A stretch of DNA of 63,833 nt from Myxococcales bacterium (GTDB lineage Bacteria; Myxococcota; B64-G9): assembly GCA_012798435.1 (NCBI GenBank), contig JAAZNF010000011.1:1-63833 (forward strand), given 5' to 3'. Position numbers and translations under genes: made by a program. Position 1 is the stretch's first letter. The number at the start of each line of letters is the position of its first letter. The notes under the pieces were generated by a model. The model was given only the letters and a program-made list of their open reading frames with translations. It made no database searches and was not told where the DNA came from. Of this stretch, positions 51,760 through 61,068 are shown one piece after another.

Positions 51760-52905
51760 GTGATCGATTTCGAACTATCCGAGACGCAGAAGCTCATCCA
51801 GCAGACTGCCCGGGACTTCGCTCGCAGCGAGCTGCTCCCGGGCGCCTCCGAACGGGAGCGCAAGGGCGAGTTTCCGGCCGAGCTCTTGCAGAAGATGGCC
51901 GGGTTGGGGCTCATGGGGGTGAACGTCCCCGAGCGTTTCGGCGGCACCGAGGCGGGTGTGGTGGCCTACGTGCTGGCCATGATGGAGCTCGGCGCCGCCT
52001 GCTCCTCGACCACGGTGACCACCGGCGTGACGAACATGGTGGCCGAGATCATCTGCAAGTTCGGCACCGAGGAACAGATCCGAGCCCACGTGCCCAAGCT
52101 GGTCTCCGGCGAGTACCTGGCCGGCGCCTTCGCGCTCACCGAACCCGGCTGCGGCTCCGACGCGGCCTCACTGGCCACCACCGCTCGCCGAGCACCGGAC
52201 GGTGGCTGGATCCTCGATGGCACCAAGCAGTTCATCACCTCCGGCGCGGTGGCCGGCGTGCACGTGGCCTGGGCTCGCACCGGCGGGCCGGGGGCCAAGG
52301 GCATCTCCGCCTTCCTGGTGCCGGCCGCCACGCCGGGGCTGATCGTCGGCCGCGAGGAGCGCAAGATGGGGCAGCGCGCCTCGAACACCGTCTCGCTCAC
52401 CTTCGACGGCATGAAGCTCCCACCGGACGCTCTGCTGGGCGAGGAGAACCGCGGCTTTCGCATCGCCATGGTCGCGCTGGACGGCGGCCGGCTCGGTGTC
52501 GGCGCCATGGCCATCGGCATCGGCAACGCGGCGCTCCAGGCGGCGATAGACTATGCCAAGGAGCGCAAGACCTTCGGCCAGCGCCTGGCCGATCACCAGG
52601 CCATCCAGTGGATGCTGGCCGACTCGGCCACCGAGCTGGACGCGGCGCGGCTGCTCATCCTGCGGGCGGCCCGCCTGAAGGAGCTCGATCGGCCCTTCAC
52701 CCGCGAGGCCTCCATGGCCAAGCTCTTCGCCACCGAGGCCGCCAACCGGGTGTGCTCGCGAGCGGTGCAGGTGCACGGCGGCTACGGCTACGTGGACGAA
52801 TACCCGGTGGAGCGGTTCTACCGCGATTGCCGGGTCACCACCATCTACGAAGGCGCCAGCGAGATCCAGCGCATGGTGATCGCCCGCTCGCTGCTGGAGG
52901 AGTGA
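51760..52905 (+). CDS. acyl-CoA dehydrogenase
   Basis: A 381-residue FAD flavoprotein that introduces the alpha-beta double bond into acyl-CoA thioesters. Signatures: F-A-L-T-E-P-G-C-G-S-D-A (about 125-136), W-I-L-D-G-T-K-Q-F-I-T-S, Q-V-H-G-G-Y-G-Y, and the catalytic Glu region I-Y-E-G-A-S-E-I-Q. Length is standard. The GTG start lies 2 bases after the preceding stop. Chain-length or branched-chain preference cannot be read. Confidence 0.95.
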   Translation: MIDFELSETQKLIQQTARDFARSELLPGASERERKGEFPAELLQKMAGLGLMGVNVPERFGGTEAGVVAYVLAMMELGAACSSTTVTTGVTNMVAEIICKFGTEEQIRAHVPKLVSGEYLAGAFALTEPGCGSDAASLATTARRAPDGGWILDGTKQFITSGAVAGVHVAWARTGGPGAKGISAFLVPAATPGLIVGREERKMGQRASNTVSLTFDGMKLPPDALLGEENRGFRIAMVALDGGRLGVGAMAIGIGNAALQAAIDYAKERKTFGQRLADHQAIQWMLADSATELDAARLLILRAARLKELDRPFTREASMAKLFATEAANRVCSRAVQVHGGYGYVDEYPVERFYRDCRVTTIYEGASEIQRMVIARSLLEE

Positions 52906-52908
52906 GGA

Positions 52909-53451
52909 ATGGCCGGCGCGAAACGGCTCGAAAAAGGCTTCGTCCACGTGTACACCGGCGACGGCAAGGGAAAGACCACCGCCGCGCTGGGGCTGGCCTG
53001 CCGTGCGGCGGGGCACAACCTGAAGACCTTCATGATCCTGTTCATGAAGGGTAACATCGAGTACGGCGAGCTCGAGATCGCCCGGCGCCTGGCGCCATTT
53101 CTTGAAGTGCGCGAGATGGGACGGGAGACCTTCGTCTCTAAGAAGAACCCGGACCCCATCGACGTCAAGTGGGCCCAGGACGGCATCAAGCTGGCGCGCA
53201 AGGTCCTTTCCGAAAACCAGCACGACATCGTGATCCTGGACGAGATCAACGTGGCCTTGGATTTCAACCTGGTCGAGCTTCGGGATGTGCTGGACCTCAT
53301 CCGCAGCAAACCGCCCGAGGTGGAGCTGGTACTGACGGGGCGAGGTGCCCACCCCGAGGTGATCGCCGCCGCCGACCTCGTCACCGAGATGAAACTCGTC
53401 AAGCACTACTACGAGCGCGGCATCCTGGCCCGGGTAGGGATCGAACGCTGA
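52909..53451 (+). CDS. cobO: corrinoid adenosyltransferase (CobA/BtuR type)
   Basis: A 180-residue ATP:corrinoid adenosyltransferase. The P-loop G-D-G-K-G-K-T-T (17-24) and the acidic [10 protein letters not shown] motif define the CobA family, and T-G-R-G-A-H-P-E-V follows. It makes adenosylcobalamin, the cofactor of the mutase encoded next; the neighbourhood supports local cofactor supply. Its ATG follows the dehydrogenase stop by 3 bases. Confidence 0.94.
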   Translation: MAGAKRLEKGFVHVYTGDGKGKTTAALGLACRAAGHNLKTFMILFMKGNIEYGELEIARRLAPFLEVREMGRETFVSKKNPDPIDVKWAQDGIKLARKVLSENQHDIVILDEINVALDFNLVELRDVLDLIRSKPPEVELVLTGRGAHPEVIAAADLVTEMKLVKHYYERGILARVGIER

Positions 53452-53461
53452 GGAGTTGGAA

Positions 53462-55144
53462 ATGCTTTTCGACACCGAGTCGCTCAAAGAGGTGTTGGCG
53501 CAGAAGGAGTCCTGGACGCGTGAGGAACTGGCGAAGCTCCTCGCCGAGTCGCCAGAACGGCAAAAGCGCTTCTCCTCCATCTCCGACCAGGAGATCCCGC
53601 GCCTGTGTACTCCGGACGATTGCGGCTCGCTGGATTACCTCGAGCACCTGGGGTTCCCCGGCCGCTACCCGTACACCCGGGGTGTCCAGCCGAGCATGTA
53701 CCGCGGGCGCCTGTGGACCATGCGACAGTTCGCCGGCTTCGGCACCCCCGAGGACACCAACCAGCGCTATCGCTATCTTCTGTCCCAGGGCCAGACCGGG
53801 TTGTCAGTGGCGTTCCATTACCCCACGCTGATGGGGTACGACTCGGATCACCCCCGTTCGCGCGGCGAGGTGGGCAAGTGCGGGGTGGCGGTGGATTCGC
53901 TGCGGGACATGGAGGTCATCTTCGACCGCATCCCGCTCGACAAGGTCACCACCTCCATGACCATCAACGGCCCGGCGGGGATCCTACTGGCCATGTACAT
54001 CGTGGTGGCGGAAAAGCAGGGGGTGACGCCCGACCGCATCGGCGGCACCATCCAAAACGACATCCTCAAGGAGTACATCGCGCAGAAGTCGTGGATCTTC
54101 CCCCCGCGACCCAGCATGCGCATCATCACCGACATCCTGGCCTACTGCACCCGCCACGTGCCGCGCTGGAACACCATCTCCATCTCCGGCTACCACATCC
54201 GCGAGGCGGGGGCCACGGCAGCCCAGGAACTGGCCTTCACCATCGCCGACGGCATCGGTTACGTCCAGGCGGGGGTGGACGCCGGGCTCGATGTGGATGC
54301 CTTCGCGCCGCGGCTTTCATTTTTCTTCAACGCCCACGCGGACTTCTTCGAGGAGATCGCCAAGTACCGGGCGGCGCGACGCCTGTGGGCCCGCATCATG
54401 CGGGAGCGCTTCGGCGCGCGCAAGGAAGCCTCCTGGAAGTTGCGCTTCCACACCCAGACCGCCGGCTGCAGCCTGACCGCGCAGCAACCCATGAACAACG
54501 TGGTACGGACCACCTTGCAGGCGCTGTCGGCCGTCCTGGGCGGCACGCAGAGCCTGCACACGAACTCGATGGACGAGACGCTGGCCTTGCCCACCGAGGC
54601 CTCGGTGACGGTGGCGCTCCGCACGCAGCAGATCATCGCGGAGGAGTCCGGGGTCACCAACACCATCGATCCGCTGGGCGGATCGTACTTCGTCGAATGG
54701 CTCACCGACGAGATGGAGAAGCAGGCCCAGAAGTACATCGACAAGATCGACCAGATGGGTGGCATCGTGCGGGCCATCGAGCTCGGCTTCCCGCAGCGCG
54801 AGATCGGTGACGCCGCCTACCATTACCAGCAGCAGGTCGAGAAGCGCGAGAAGATCATCGTGGGAGTCAACAAGTACGCGATGAGGGAAGAGATCCCCAT
54901 TCCCATCCTCAAGATCGACGAAGAGGTCGAGCGGAGGCAGGTCGAGAACCTCAAAGAGGTGAAGAGAAAGCGGGATCAGGCAGCCGTAAAGAAAGAGCTT
55001 GAAAAGATCGAGAAAGCAGCGCGTTCCAACGAAAACCTCATGGAGCGCTTTGTGGATGCGGTGCGGGTGTATTGCACCTTGGGCGAGATCATCGGTGTTC
55101 TGCGCGGCGTGTTCGGAGAGCACCGCGATCCGGGAATGTTGTGA
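53462..55144 (+). CDS. methylmalonyl-CoA mutase, large (catalytic) subunit
   Basis: A 560-residue TIM-barrel subunit. AGGAG followed by ATG 53462 sets the start (a TTG at 53456 is less likely). Typical stretches: [43 protein letters not shown], and [13 protein letters not shown]. The B12 domain is encoded separately downstream, as in archaeal-type split mutases. The loop usually written A-F-D-L-P-T reads A-F-H-Y-P-T here. The C-terminal ~80 residues are charged and helical. Related isobutyryl- or ethylmalonyl-type mutases cannot be excluded. Confidence 0.9.
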   Translation: MLFDTESLKEVLAQKESWTREELAKLLAESPERQKRFSSISDQEIPRLCTPDDCGSLDYLEHLGFPGRYPYTRGVQPSMYRGRLWTMRQFAGFGTPEDTNQRYRYLLSQGQTGLSVAFHYPTLMGYDSDHPRSRGEVGKCGVAVDSLRDMEVIFDRIPLDKVTTSMTINGPAGILLAMYIVVAEKQGVTPDRIGGTIQNDILKEYIAQKSWIFPPRPSMRIITDILAYCTRHVPRWNTISISGYHIREAGATAAQELAFTIADGIGYVQAGVDAGLDVDAFAPRLSFFFNAHADFFEEIAKYRAARRLWARIMRERFGARKEASWKLRFHTQTAGCSLTAQQPMNNVVRTTLQALSAVLGGTQSLHTNSMDETLALPTEASVTVALRTQQIIAEESGVTNTIDPLGGSYFVEWLTDEMEKQAQKYIDKIDQMGGIVRAIELGFPQREIGDAAYHYQQQVEKREKIIVGVNKYAMREEIPIPILKIDEEVERRQVENLKEVKRKRDQAAVKKELEKIEKAARSNENLMERFVDAVRVYCTLGEIIGVLRGVFGEHRDPGML

Positions 55145-55180
55145 GCCGGCCCGTCGCCGGCGAGAGACACGGGAGGAGCC

Positions 55181-55585
55181 ATGACCGAGCAGAGGAAGCT
55201 TCGCATCCTGATCGCCAAACCGGGACTGGACGGGCACGATCGCGGCGCCAAGGTGGTGGCGCGCAGCTTGCGGGACGCAGGCATGGAGGTCATCTACACC
55301 GGGCTGCACCAGACCCCGGAGATGATCGTCGCCACCGCCATCCAGGAGGACGTGGACGCGGTGGGGCTGTCCATCATGAGCGGGGCCCACAACGTGCTCA
55401 TGCCGGCGGTGGTGGAAGGCCTGCGCCAGAAAGGTGGCGGCGACATCGTGGTGTTCGGGGGCGGGATCATCCCGGACGACGACATCCCCCGCCTGCGCGA
55501 GCAAGGCGTGCACCAGATCTTCACCCCCGGCACTTCCACCGAGAACATCGTGAAATGGATCCGCGAAAACATCAAACCCCGTTGA
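55181..55585 (+). CDS. methylmalonyl-CoA mutase, B12-binding subunit
   Basis: A 134-residue flavodoxin-like domain binding adenosylcobalamin base-off/His-on. D17-G-H19-D-R-G22 is the DxHxxG motif, H19 being the axial cobalt ligand. S-I-M-S-G-A-H and G-G-G-I-I-P-D-D-D follow as expected. GGGAGG precedes ATG 55181, 36 bp after the large-subunit stop. Confidence 0.95.
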   Translation: MTEQRKLRILIAKPGLDGHDRGAKVVARSLRDAGMEVIYTGLHQTPEMIVATAIQEDVDAVGLSIMSGAHNVLMPAVVEGLRQKGGGDIVVFGGGIIPDDDIPRLREQGVHQIFTPGTSTENIVKWIRENIKPR

Positions 55586-55601
55586 AAGCCCGAGGCCCCA
55601 A

Positions 55602-56234
55602 GTGACCAAGAACACGGATTTTCCACAGCGCCGTCCCCAGCGCCGGGACCGCGAACGAGGCGGCTCCGACGAGCGGCGCGGCCGGGTGATGTTGCGCCGC
55701 GGTCATGAGGAACGGGAACGTCCGATGGGCGGAGACACCCCTCCGGCAAGACCCGCGGCGGCGCGGCCGGCTCCCGTGACCGAGCCCCCCGAGGACCGGG
55801 CGCTGCGCGAGGTGGCGATGAGCGGAAAGGGCCTGGGCGGGTACGCCAGCTTCAGCGACATCCCGGCCCATCGCCTGGGCCGCGCCTTGCGCAACGAACT
55901 CTACCGTCTGGCCAACCGATTGCCGGAGAGCGAAAAGCTGAACCTGGTCCAGCGGCTCAAGCACAGCGCCACCACCATCACCGCCTCGCTGGCCGCCGGT
56001 TTCGGCGGCGGCACGTTCCGTTCCGGGGTCAGCGGAGCCCTCGAGAGCCGCATGGCGCTCATGAGCGTACAGGACCACCTGCAGCAGCTCGGGGAGCTGG
56101 GCCTCGCGGAGGAGACGGAGCTGGTTCGGCTTCGCGCCGACGCCGACGCGGTGGTCGTCGAGGTGAACCGGTTCCTGGGTCAGCTTGCCAGGCAGAAGCC
56201 CGCCGGCGGGGAAGGAGCGGCCCCGGCTCCATGA
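55602..56234 (+). CDS. four-helix-bundle protein in the mutase operon
   Basis: A 210-residue protein. The N-terminal ~70 residues are charged, Arg-, Pro- and Gly-rich and probably disordered. The rest (about 80-205) resembles the S23-like four-helix-bundle family (L-R-N-E-L-Y-R-L-A-N-R-L-P-E-S-E-K ... A-T-T-I-T-A-S-L-A-A-G-F-G-G-G ... V-Q-D-H-L-Q-Q-L). The role of this family is unclear. Sitting between the B12 subunit and MeaB, with its stop overlapping the MeaB ATG, it may belong to mutase maintenance. Confidence 0.75.
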   Translation: MTKNTDFPQRRPQRRDRERGGSDERRGRVMLRRGHEERERPMGGDTPPARPAAARPAPVTEPPEDRALREVAMSGKGLGGYASFSDIPAHRLGRALRNELYRLANRLPESEKLNLVQRLKHSATTITASLAAGFGGGTFRSGVSGALESRMALMSVQDHLQQLGELGLAEETELVRLRADADAVVVEVNRFLGQLARQKPAGGEGAAPAP

Positions 56235-57250
56235 TCTCGCTCGATGCTCTCCGCGCTCGTGAGGTCCGTGCCTGTGCCCGCCTGATGCGGTGGCTCGACG
56301 ACGGGTTGCCCGAGGCGCGCGTTCTCCTCAAGCAGCTCTACCCCCACGCCGGGAAGGCCTGGCTGGTCGGGATCACCGGCAACCCCGGAGCGGGCAAGAG
56401 CACACTGGTGGATGGGCTCATTCAGAAATTCCGCACCCGTGGCCAGACGGTCGCAGTGGTGGCGGTCGACCCCAGCAGCCCTTTCTCCCGTGGCGCCATC
56501 CTGGGCGATCGCATACGCATGCAGCAGCACGCCCTGGACGAGGGGGTGTTCATCCGTAGTTTCGCAACCAGGGGCCACCTGGGCGGGCTCGCCAGTACCA
56601 CCGCCGACGTGGTCCACGCACTCGACGCCATGGGTTGGGACGTCATCCTGGTCGAGACCGTGGGCGTGGGCCAAGACGAGGTGGAGATCCAGAACCTTGC
56701 CCACACGACGCTTGTGGTCATGGCGCCGGGTATGGGGGACGAGATCCAGGCCATCAAGGCGGGCATCCTCGAGATCGCCGACGTTTTCGTGGTGAACAAG
56801 GCCGACCGTGACGGGGCGGACCGGACGGTGCGCGAGCTTCAGATGATGCTCGAGCTGGGCTCATCGGTCGAGGAGCCGGAGGACGGGCGCGGCCATGAGA
56901 GCCAGGCCAGAAAAGACTTCGCCGGCCCCATGCGCCGCCTGGGACCCCGCGGCTGGCGCCCGCGGATCGTAAAAACGGTGGGCCTCACGGGAGAGGGCCT
57001 GGACGGCCTGGTGGAGGCCATGCTGGAACATAAGAAGGCCTACCAAGAGGCCATGAAGGACGTGGACTTCAAGAAGGCCCTGCTGAGAAGGGAATTTCTC
57101 GAGATCTTCCGGCGCACCTTGCTCCAGCGGGGCTGGTCGTACCTGATGCACGAGGATCACATCCGCGAGATCGTGGAGGAGTTGTTCGGGGGCAAGACCG
57201 ATCCTTACACCCTCGCCGAACAGGCGGTCAGCGCGCTCGGGCGCCTGTAG
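56231..57250 (+). CDS. meaB: MeaB/ArgK-type G3E GTPase for the mutase
   Basis: A 339-residue GTPase that protects and loads the adenosylcobalamin of methylmalonyl-CoA mutase. Walker A G-N-P-G-A-G-K-S (50-57), D-P-S-S-P-F-S-R-G-A-I-L-G-D-R, E-T-V-G-V-G-Q-D-E (switch region), N-K-A-D (G4) and a helical C-terminus (after 260) are present. ATGA overlap with the four-helix-bundle gene; last gene of the operon. Confidence 0.95.
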   Translation: MISLDALRAREVRACARLMRWLDDGLPEARVLLKQLYPHAGKAWLVGITGNPGAGKSTLVDGLIQKFRTRGQTVAVVAVDPSSPFSRGAILGDRIRMQQHALDEGVFIRSFATRGHLGGLASTTADVVHALDAMGWDVILVETVGVGQDEVEIQNLAHTTLVVMAPGMGDEIQAIKAGILEIADVFVVNKADRDGADRTVRELQMMLELGSSVEEPEDGRGHESQARKDFAGPMRRLGPRGWRPRIVKTVGLTGEGLDGLVEAMLEHKKAYQEAMKDVDFKKALLRREFLEIFRRTLLQRGWSYLMHEDHIREIVEELFGGKTDPYTLAEQAVSALGRL

Positions 57251-57301
57251 GCATCAGCCGAACTGAAGAATAATCATTTTATTTCAATGCGTTGTGTCTC
57301 G

Positions 57302-57331
57302 TTGACAGGGACGGTTGCGGAACCTTAGTAT
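57302..57331 (+). promoter_or_regulatory. candidate promoter of the small lipoprotein gene
   Basis: A perfect TTGACA (57302-57307), an 18-nt spacer and TAGTAT (57326-57331) give a start near 57338, about 30 nt before ATG 57370. Confidence 0.6.
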
Positions 57332-57369
57332 GTGTCGGTTGTCCGACCTTCACGATTTTGGAGGATTCC

Positions 57370-58029
57370 ATGAAGACGAACTCGAAGTGGTTGTCCTTGG
57401 TGGCCATCCTTGTCCTGGCATTCGGCGGCTGCGGTCTTCTCGATAGCGAGGCGACGGTTTCGATTGACGTGCCGGACCAGACGTTCTCGTTTTCTTTGGA
57501 CGCGAGCCAGGTCCGTTCCCAGATCGAGCAGGCCTGCGCCTGCACCCTCCAGGGCAACGAGATCCCCCAGGGAGTGAACCTCACCCAGACCTTCACCGTG
57601 GAGCTGCCGGCCCAGGCCATCGACCTTTCGCAGAACCCTGATCTGCAGAAGTACAAGGATCAGCTCGACAAGGTGAAGGCAGTCACCATCAAGTACGTGC
57701 GCTACACTCTGTCCCAGAACAGCCTGAACTTCGACCTGCCCGCCGCCGAGCTGTGGATCGGCGCGCTGTCCGCCACCTCCATCAGCCACGCATCCGCGAA
57801 GAAGATCGCCGTGCTGCCCTCCATCGCGGCCGGGTTCACCGGGACGGGTGAGGTGAATTTCGTCACCGGCGGGCGCGACACCTTGAGCAGCTTCTTGCTC
57901 AGCCTTCAGTTCGCCCTGCTCGGCAAGGCCGACATCACCGTGGACACCTCCAAGACCCGCACCGTCCCTGGCGGCCAGCTCGCGGGCTCCGTGACCATCG
58001 GCCTGTCCTTCAAGGTGGCTCCTCTCTGA
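57370..58029 (+). CDS. small lipoprotein of unknown family
   Basis: A 219-residue lipoprotein (GGAGG ahead of ATG 57370; lipobox A-F-G-G-C). The mature part is beta-rich with V-S-I-D-V-P-D-Q-T-F-S-F-S-L-D-A-S near the start, a pair A-C-A-C (about 58-61) and a C-terminal V-T-I-G-L-S-F-K-V. No known family is recognised. The promoter above makes it independent of meaB; the TPR gene follows after 26 bp. Confidence 0.75.
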   Translation: MKTNSKWLSLVAILVLAFGGCGLLDSEATVSIDVPDQTFSFSLDASQVRSQIEQACACTLQGNEIPQGVNLTQTFTVELPAQAIDLSQNPDLQKYKDQLDKVKAVTIKYVRYTLSQNSLNFDLPAAELWIGALSATSISHASAKKIAVLPSIAAGFTGTGEVNFVTGGRDTLSSFLLSLQFALLGKADITVDTSKTRTVPGGQLAGSVTIGLSFKVAPL

Positions 58030-58055
58030 GCCGCGCCGCGGGACGGCCGCTGCCC

Positions 58056-58766
58056 ATGTCCAAGAAAGCCATCCTGGTCGCGCTGGCCATCGTGCTCCTG
58101 GGAGCGGCCGCGACCGCGCTCATGTTCATCGGCGGCCGGGGCAAGGGCGTGGGCCTGGTGTACGTCCCCGACGAGGCCGTGCGCCACCGCGAGAAGGGCG
58201 AGTTCCTGCTCAACCGGCGCCTGCACACCACGGATCGCACCCTGAAGGCCGAGCTGCTCACCGAGGCCATCGAGGAGTTCAAGAAGGCGCTCGAGGCCAA
58301 GCCCGACTTCGAGACGGTGCACAACCTGCTCGGGCACGCCTACATGGAGCGCGGCCAGTGGGAGACCGCCCTGTCGCACCTCAACCGCGCCCTCGAGCTG
58401 CGCGCGGACTACCCGGCGGCGCTCTACAACCGTGGGCGGTTGTACGCCCAGGTGAGCCTTGGAAAGCGCGACAAGGACCTGCTTCAGAAGGCCATCGCTG
58501 ACTACCGCGCCGCGCTGGCCTCCGAGCTCTCCGTGGGGTTCACCGGAGACATCCTCAAGGCCCTGGCCGATGCCCAGAACCAGGCCGACGATCTCGGCGG
58601 GGCCATCGAGACGCTCAAGCAATACCTGAAGGTGGCGCCCCATGCCCCGGACGCGGCCCTGATCGAGCGTAAGATCCGCGGCCTCATGATCATGCAGCAG
58701 GGCAGCGCCCCTCCCGAGGGCGAGATCTACAAGGAAGTCGTGCAGGGCAACAAGCAGGATTCGTGA
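58056..58766 (+). CDS. membrane-anchored TPR protein
   Basis: A 236-residue protein with one N-terminal hydrophobic helix (about 5-26), then tetratricopeptide repeats (I-E-E-F-K-K-A-L-E-A-K-P-D-F-E-T-V-H-N, H-L-N-R-A-L-E-L-R-A-D-Y-P-A-A-L-Y-N-R, L-K-Q-Y-L-K-V-A-P-H-A-P-D-A-A). It probably mediates protein contacts in the periplasm. A start 26 bp after the lipoprotein gene suggests joint expression. Confidence 0.85.
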   Translation: MSKKAILVALAIVLLGAAATALMFIGGRGKGVGLVYVPDEAVRHREKGEFLLNRRLHTTDRTLKAELLTEAIEEFKKALEAKPDFETVHNLLGHAYMERGQWETALSHLNRALELRADYPAALYNRGRLYAQVSLGKRDKDLLQKAIADYRAALASELSVGFTGDILKALADAQNQADDLGGAIETLKQYLKVAPHAPDAALIERKIRGLMIMQQGSAPPEGEIYKEVVQGNKQDS

Positions 58767-58790
58767 CGGCGACCACGAGCCGAAAGGGTC

Positions 58791-58819
58791 TTTACCGGGG
58801 CGGGGGAGTGGGCTATACC
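58791..58819 (+). promoter_or_regulatory. candidate promoter of the BNR-repeat gene
   Basis: TTTACC (58791-58796), a 17-nt spacer and TATACC (58814-58819) lie 29 bp before ATG 58849. Confidence 0.45.
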
Positions 58820-58848
58820 GGACGGGCCAGCGTACGCCGGGGTTTTCC

Positions 58849-60588
58849 ATGGCATATTCGACGATTGCGGTGCTTTTCGCCATGCGTCTCGTTCAGGGCT
58901 CACCGGGGCCTGTCGAGCCGCGGGCGCTCACCTGCCCGACGCCGAAAGTCTGCCTCGCGCTCGACGCCGACGGCTCGATCTACACCCTGTCCGTCGGGCA
59001 GTCTGGTTGGAGGCTCCGCTCGCGCGAACCCATACGGGGCCTTCAAAAAATCGCCTTTCCAGGGATTCTCCGTGGCGCCGGGTTGGATGCAGCCGGCACG
59101 GCTTGGCTCACCCAGGACGGTGGAAAGACCTTCCAGCGACTGCCGCTCATGGGAACGCTCCAGAGCGTCGATCTCGTCGCTGGCGAAACGTCGCTTGCTC
59201 TTCTCTCCGATGGGAGAGTGATGGAGCTCGCGAGCCGGCTCCACGAGCGCGGCCGTGTGACCGGCCGGCCCCTGGCGCTCGCCGCCGCCGGAAAACACCT
59301 CGCCGCGCTCACCGACTCGTCGATCTTCGTCAGCTCCGGCGTGGGGTGGCGGCACATGGAGCTGCCAGAAGCGTGTGCGGGTCCCCCGATGTGTTTCATC
59401 AGGATCAGCGACCAAGGAGACGTGGCGCTCTTCTTTCATGGCCGGGTTTTGCTTCTCGATAAAGCGAAACAGGAATGGAAACGGGTTGGAACCCCGTGGG
59501 CTTCAAATTCGGAAGCGTGCCCCCGAGATGGATTGTTTCTCGACGAACAGACGCTCCTCGTCATCGACGACAAAGGAGATATCTGGCTACTGGACAGGCA
59601 CCACGGCGAGCCCGTGAAAGCCTTTGTCGAGGGAGGATGGGTGCGCGCGGCTCGCCAGGGCAAGTCGTGCCTCCTCGTCGGCAATCGAAGTCGGACCGGT
59701 CAGGCGGAGGCGGCTGGAGTGGGGCGGATCCGTTTGAACGTGCTCTTTCCGGGGCAGCGTGCGATCCGCGACCTCCAGGTGGACCCGGTGTCCCGCACGG
59801 TGTACCGGTTGTTCGCCGACGGTGTCCTGGAGGCGAGTTCGCTGCCGGTCAACGGAACCAGCTGGGTCGCACGGCTGCCCACACCGGCGCGATCGCTGCG
59901 GGTTAATTCGTCTGACGAGATGGCGCTTCTTACCGAGGATTCGCGGGTGTTCTTCGGCCAGGATCGGGGACGCCGCTGGACCGAGGCGGCCCCTCTGAAC
60001 TCCATCCGAATCAACGACATGGGCTGGATCCGGCGGGGAGAGTTGCTCGCGGTCGGGCCGGCGGGCTCGCTCATCGCCACCCGGGACGGCGGAAAGACAT
60101 GGGAGCAGCGACTGTTGCCGGCGAACGGCGCCGATCTCCGCCGTATCCAGGTGGTGACACCGAGGTCGGTCTATATCATCGGCGAGCGCCGACAGGTGTT
60201 CGTGAGCCGCGACGGGGGCAAGAGCTTCCTTTCCGTGCTCAAGGGCGAGGGCACCCTGAACGCTCTCTACTTCATCGACGAGCAGGAGGGCTGGGTCGGT
60301 GGCGAAGACGGCGCCGTTCTGCACACCACGGATGGCGGCGCCACCTGGACGGCCTGCCCGATTACCGGGACCAAGATGGTCCGCGACCTCTGGTTCGACC
60401 GGAAGCTGCGTGGCGCGGCGTTGTCCGACCTGGGCCTGCATGTGACGCATGACGGCGGCAACACCTGGGAGCTTGTCGAGAGCGGTGCCGGCTGCGGCTG
60501 GTCGGCGTTTGCCTGCCGCGATGCCACGACATGTTTTCTGGGTGGCGAGTGCGGGCGCTTCATGGTAGGGAGTCCCTGGGCGCGGTGA
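58849..60588 (+). CDS. BNR/YCF48-like beta-propeller protein
   Basis: A 579-residue protein with a short hydrophobic start (M-A-Y-S-T-I-A-V-L-F-A-M). At least four BNR-type Asp-boxes, S/T-x-D-G-G-x-T-W/F, are visible: T-Q-D-G-G-K-T-F, T-R-D-G-G-K-T-W, S-R-D-G-G-K-S-F, T-T-D-G-G-A-T-W and T-H-D-G-G-N-T-W. G-W-V-G-G-E-D-G resembles YCF48. It is probably an exported or envelope propeller; no sialidase catalytic pattern is evident. C-terminal cysteines (C-G-W-S-A-F-A-C ... C-F-L-G-G-E-C) could form disulfides. Confidence 0.78.
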   Translation: MAYSTIAVLFAMRLVQGSPGPVEPRALTCPTPKVCLALDADGSIYTLSVGQSGWRLRSREPIRGLQKIAFPGILRGAGLDAAGTAWLTQDGGKTFQRLPLMGTLQSVDLVAGETSLALLSDGRVMELASRLHERGRVTGRPLALAAAGKHLAALTDSSIFVSSGVGWRHMELPEACAGPPMCFIRISDQGDVALFFHGRVLLLDKAKQEWKRVGTPWASNSEACPRDGLFLDEQTLLVIDDKGDIWLLDRHHGEPVKAFVEGGWVRAARQGKSCLLVGNRSRTGQAEAAGVGRIRLNVLFPGQRAIRDLQVDPVSRTVYRLFADGVLEASSLPVNGTSWVARLPTPARSLRVNSSDEMALLTEDSRVFFGQDRGRRWTEAAPLNSIRINDMGWIRRGELLAVGPAGSLIATRDGGKTWEQRLLPANGADLRRIQVVTPRSVYIIGERRQVFVSRDGGKSFLSVLKGEGTLNALYFIDEQEGWVGGEDGAVLHTTDGGATWTACPITGTKMVRDLWFDRKLRGAALSDLGLHVTHDGGNTWELVESGAGCGWSAFACRDATTCFLGGECGRFMVGSPWAR

Positions 60589-60618
60589 GCGCTATCGCGG
60601 AAGAGCAAGGAGATGTTC

Positions 60619-61053
60619 ATGGTGGAGAAACGGAGGCAGCGGAGGGCGGAGGCGGAGATCCGGGTCGAGTACCGCACCGTGGGGAGCTTTTTGTCCGACT
60701 ACGTGACGAACATCTCGCGGGGAGGGGTTTTCGTCCGCACCGATACGCCGCTTCGGATCGGCACCCGGGTCCGCCTGGTGTTCTCGCTTCCCGGTATGCC
60801 GTTCCCCTTTGACCTCAACGGAGAGGTGCGCTGGGTGCAGGAGCGCCCCAACCGAGAACACCCCGAGCGCGGAATGGGCATCGCCTTTGATGGCATCGAC
60901 GAGCGCATCCAGAAACGCATCCAGGCCTACGTGGAGAAGCACTCCCCAGCCCAGGGTGAACCGTCCGAGGTCCACGCATTTGGCGCCGCCGCCGCCAGAC
61001 ACGACATCACCCAGAAAGTCATCATCCCCGAACGGCCGCGACAGTCCCGCTAG
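60619..61053 (+). CDS. PilZ-domain c-di-GMP receptor
   Basis: A 144-residue protein. AAGGAG (60607-60612) directly abuts an ATG at 60613, while ATG 60619 has the proper 6-nt spacing, so 60619 is chosen. The PilZ motifs are R-R-Q-R-R near the start and N-I-S-R-G-G-V-F-V (about 33-41), matching R-x-x-x-R and D/N-x-S-x-x-G. The C-terminus resembles the myxobacterial PilZ group (TIGR02266, from memory). It would bind the product of diguanylate cyclases such as the one at 18335. Confidence 0.9.
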   Translation: MVEKRRQRRAEAEIRVEYRTVGSFLSDYVTNISRGGVFVRTDTPLRIGTRVRLVFSLPGMPFPFDLNGEVRWVQERPNREHPERGMGIAFDGIDERIQKRIQAYVEKHSPAQGEPSEVHAFGAAAARHDITQKVIIPERPRQSR

Positions 61054-61068
61054 TTTCCTCTCCGATAC

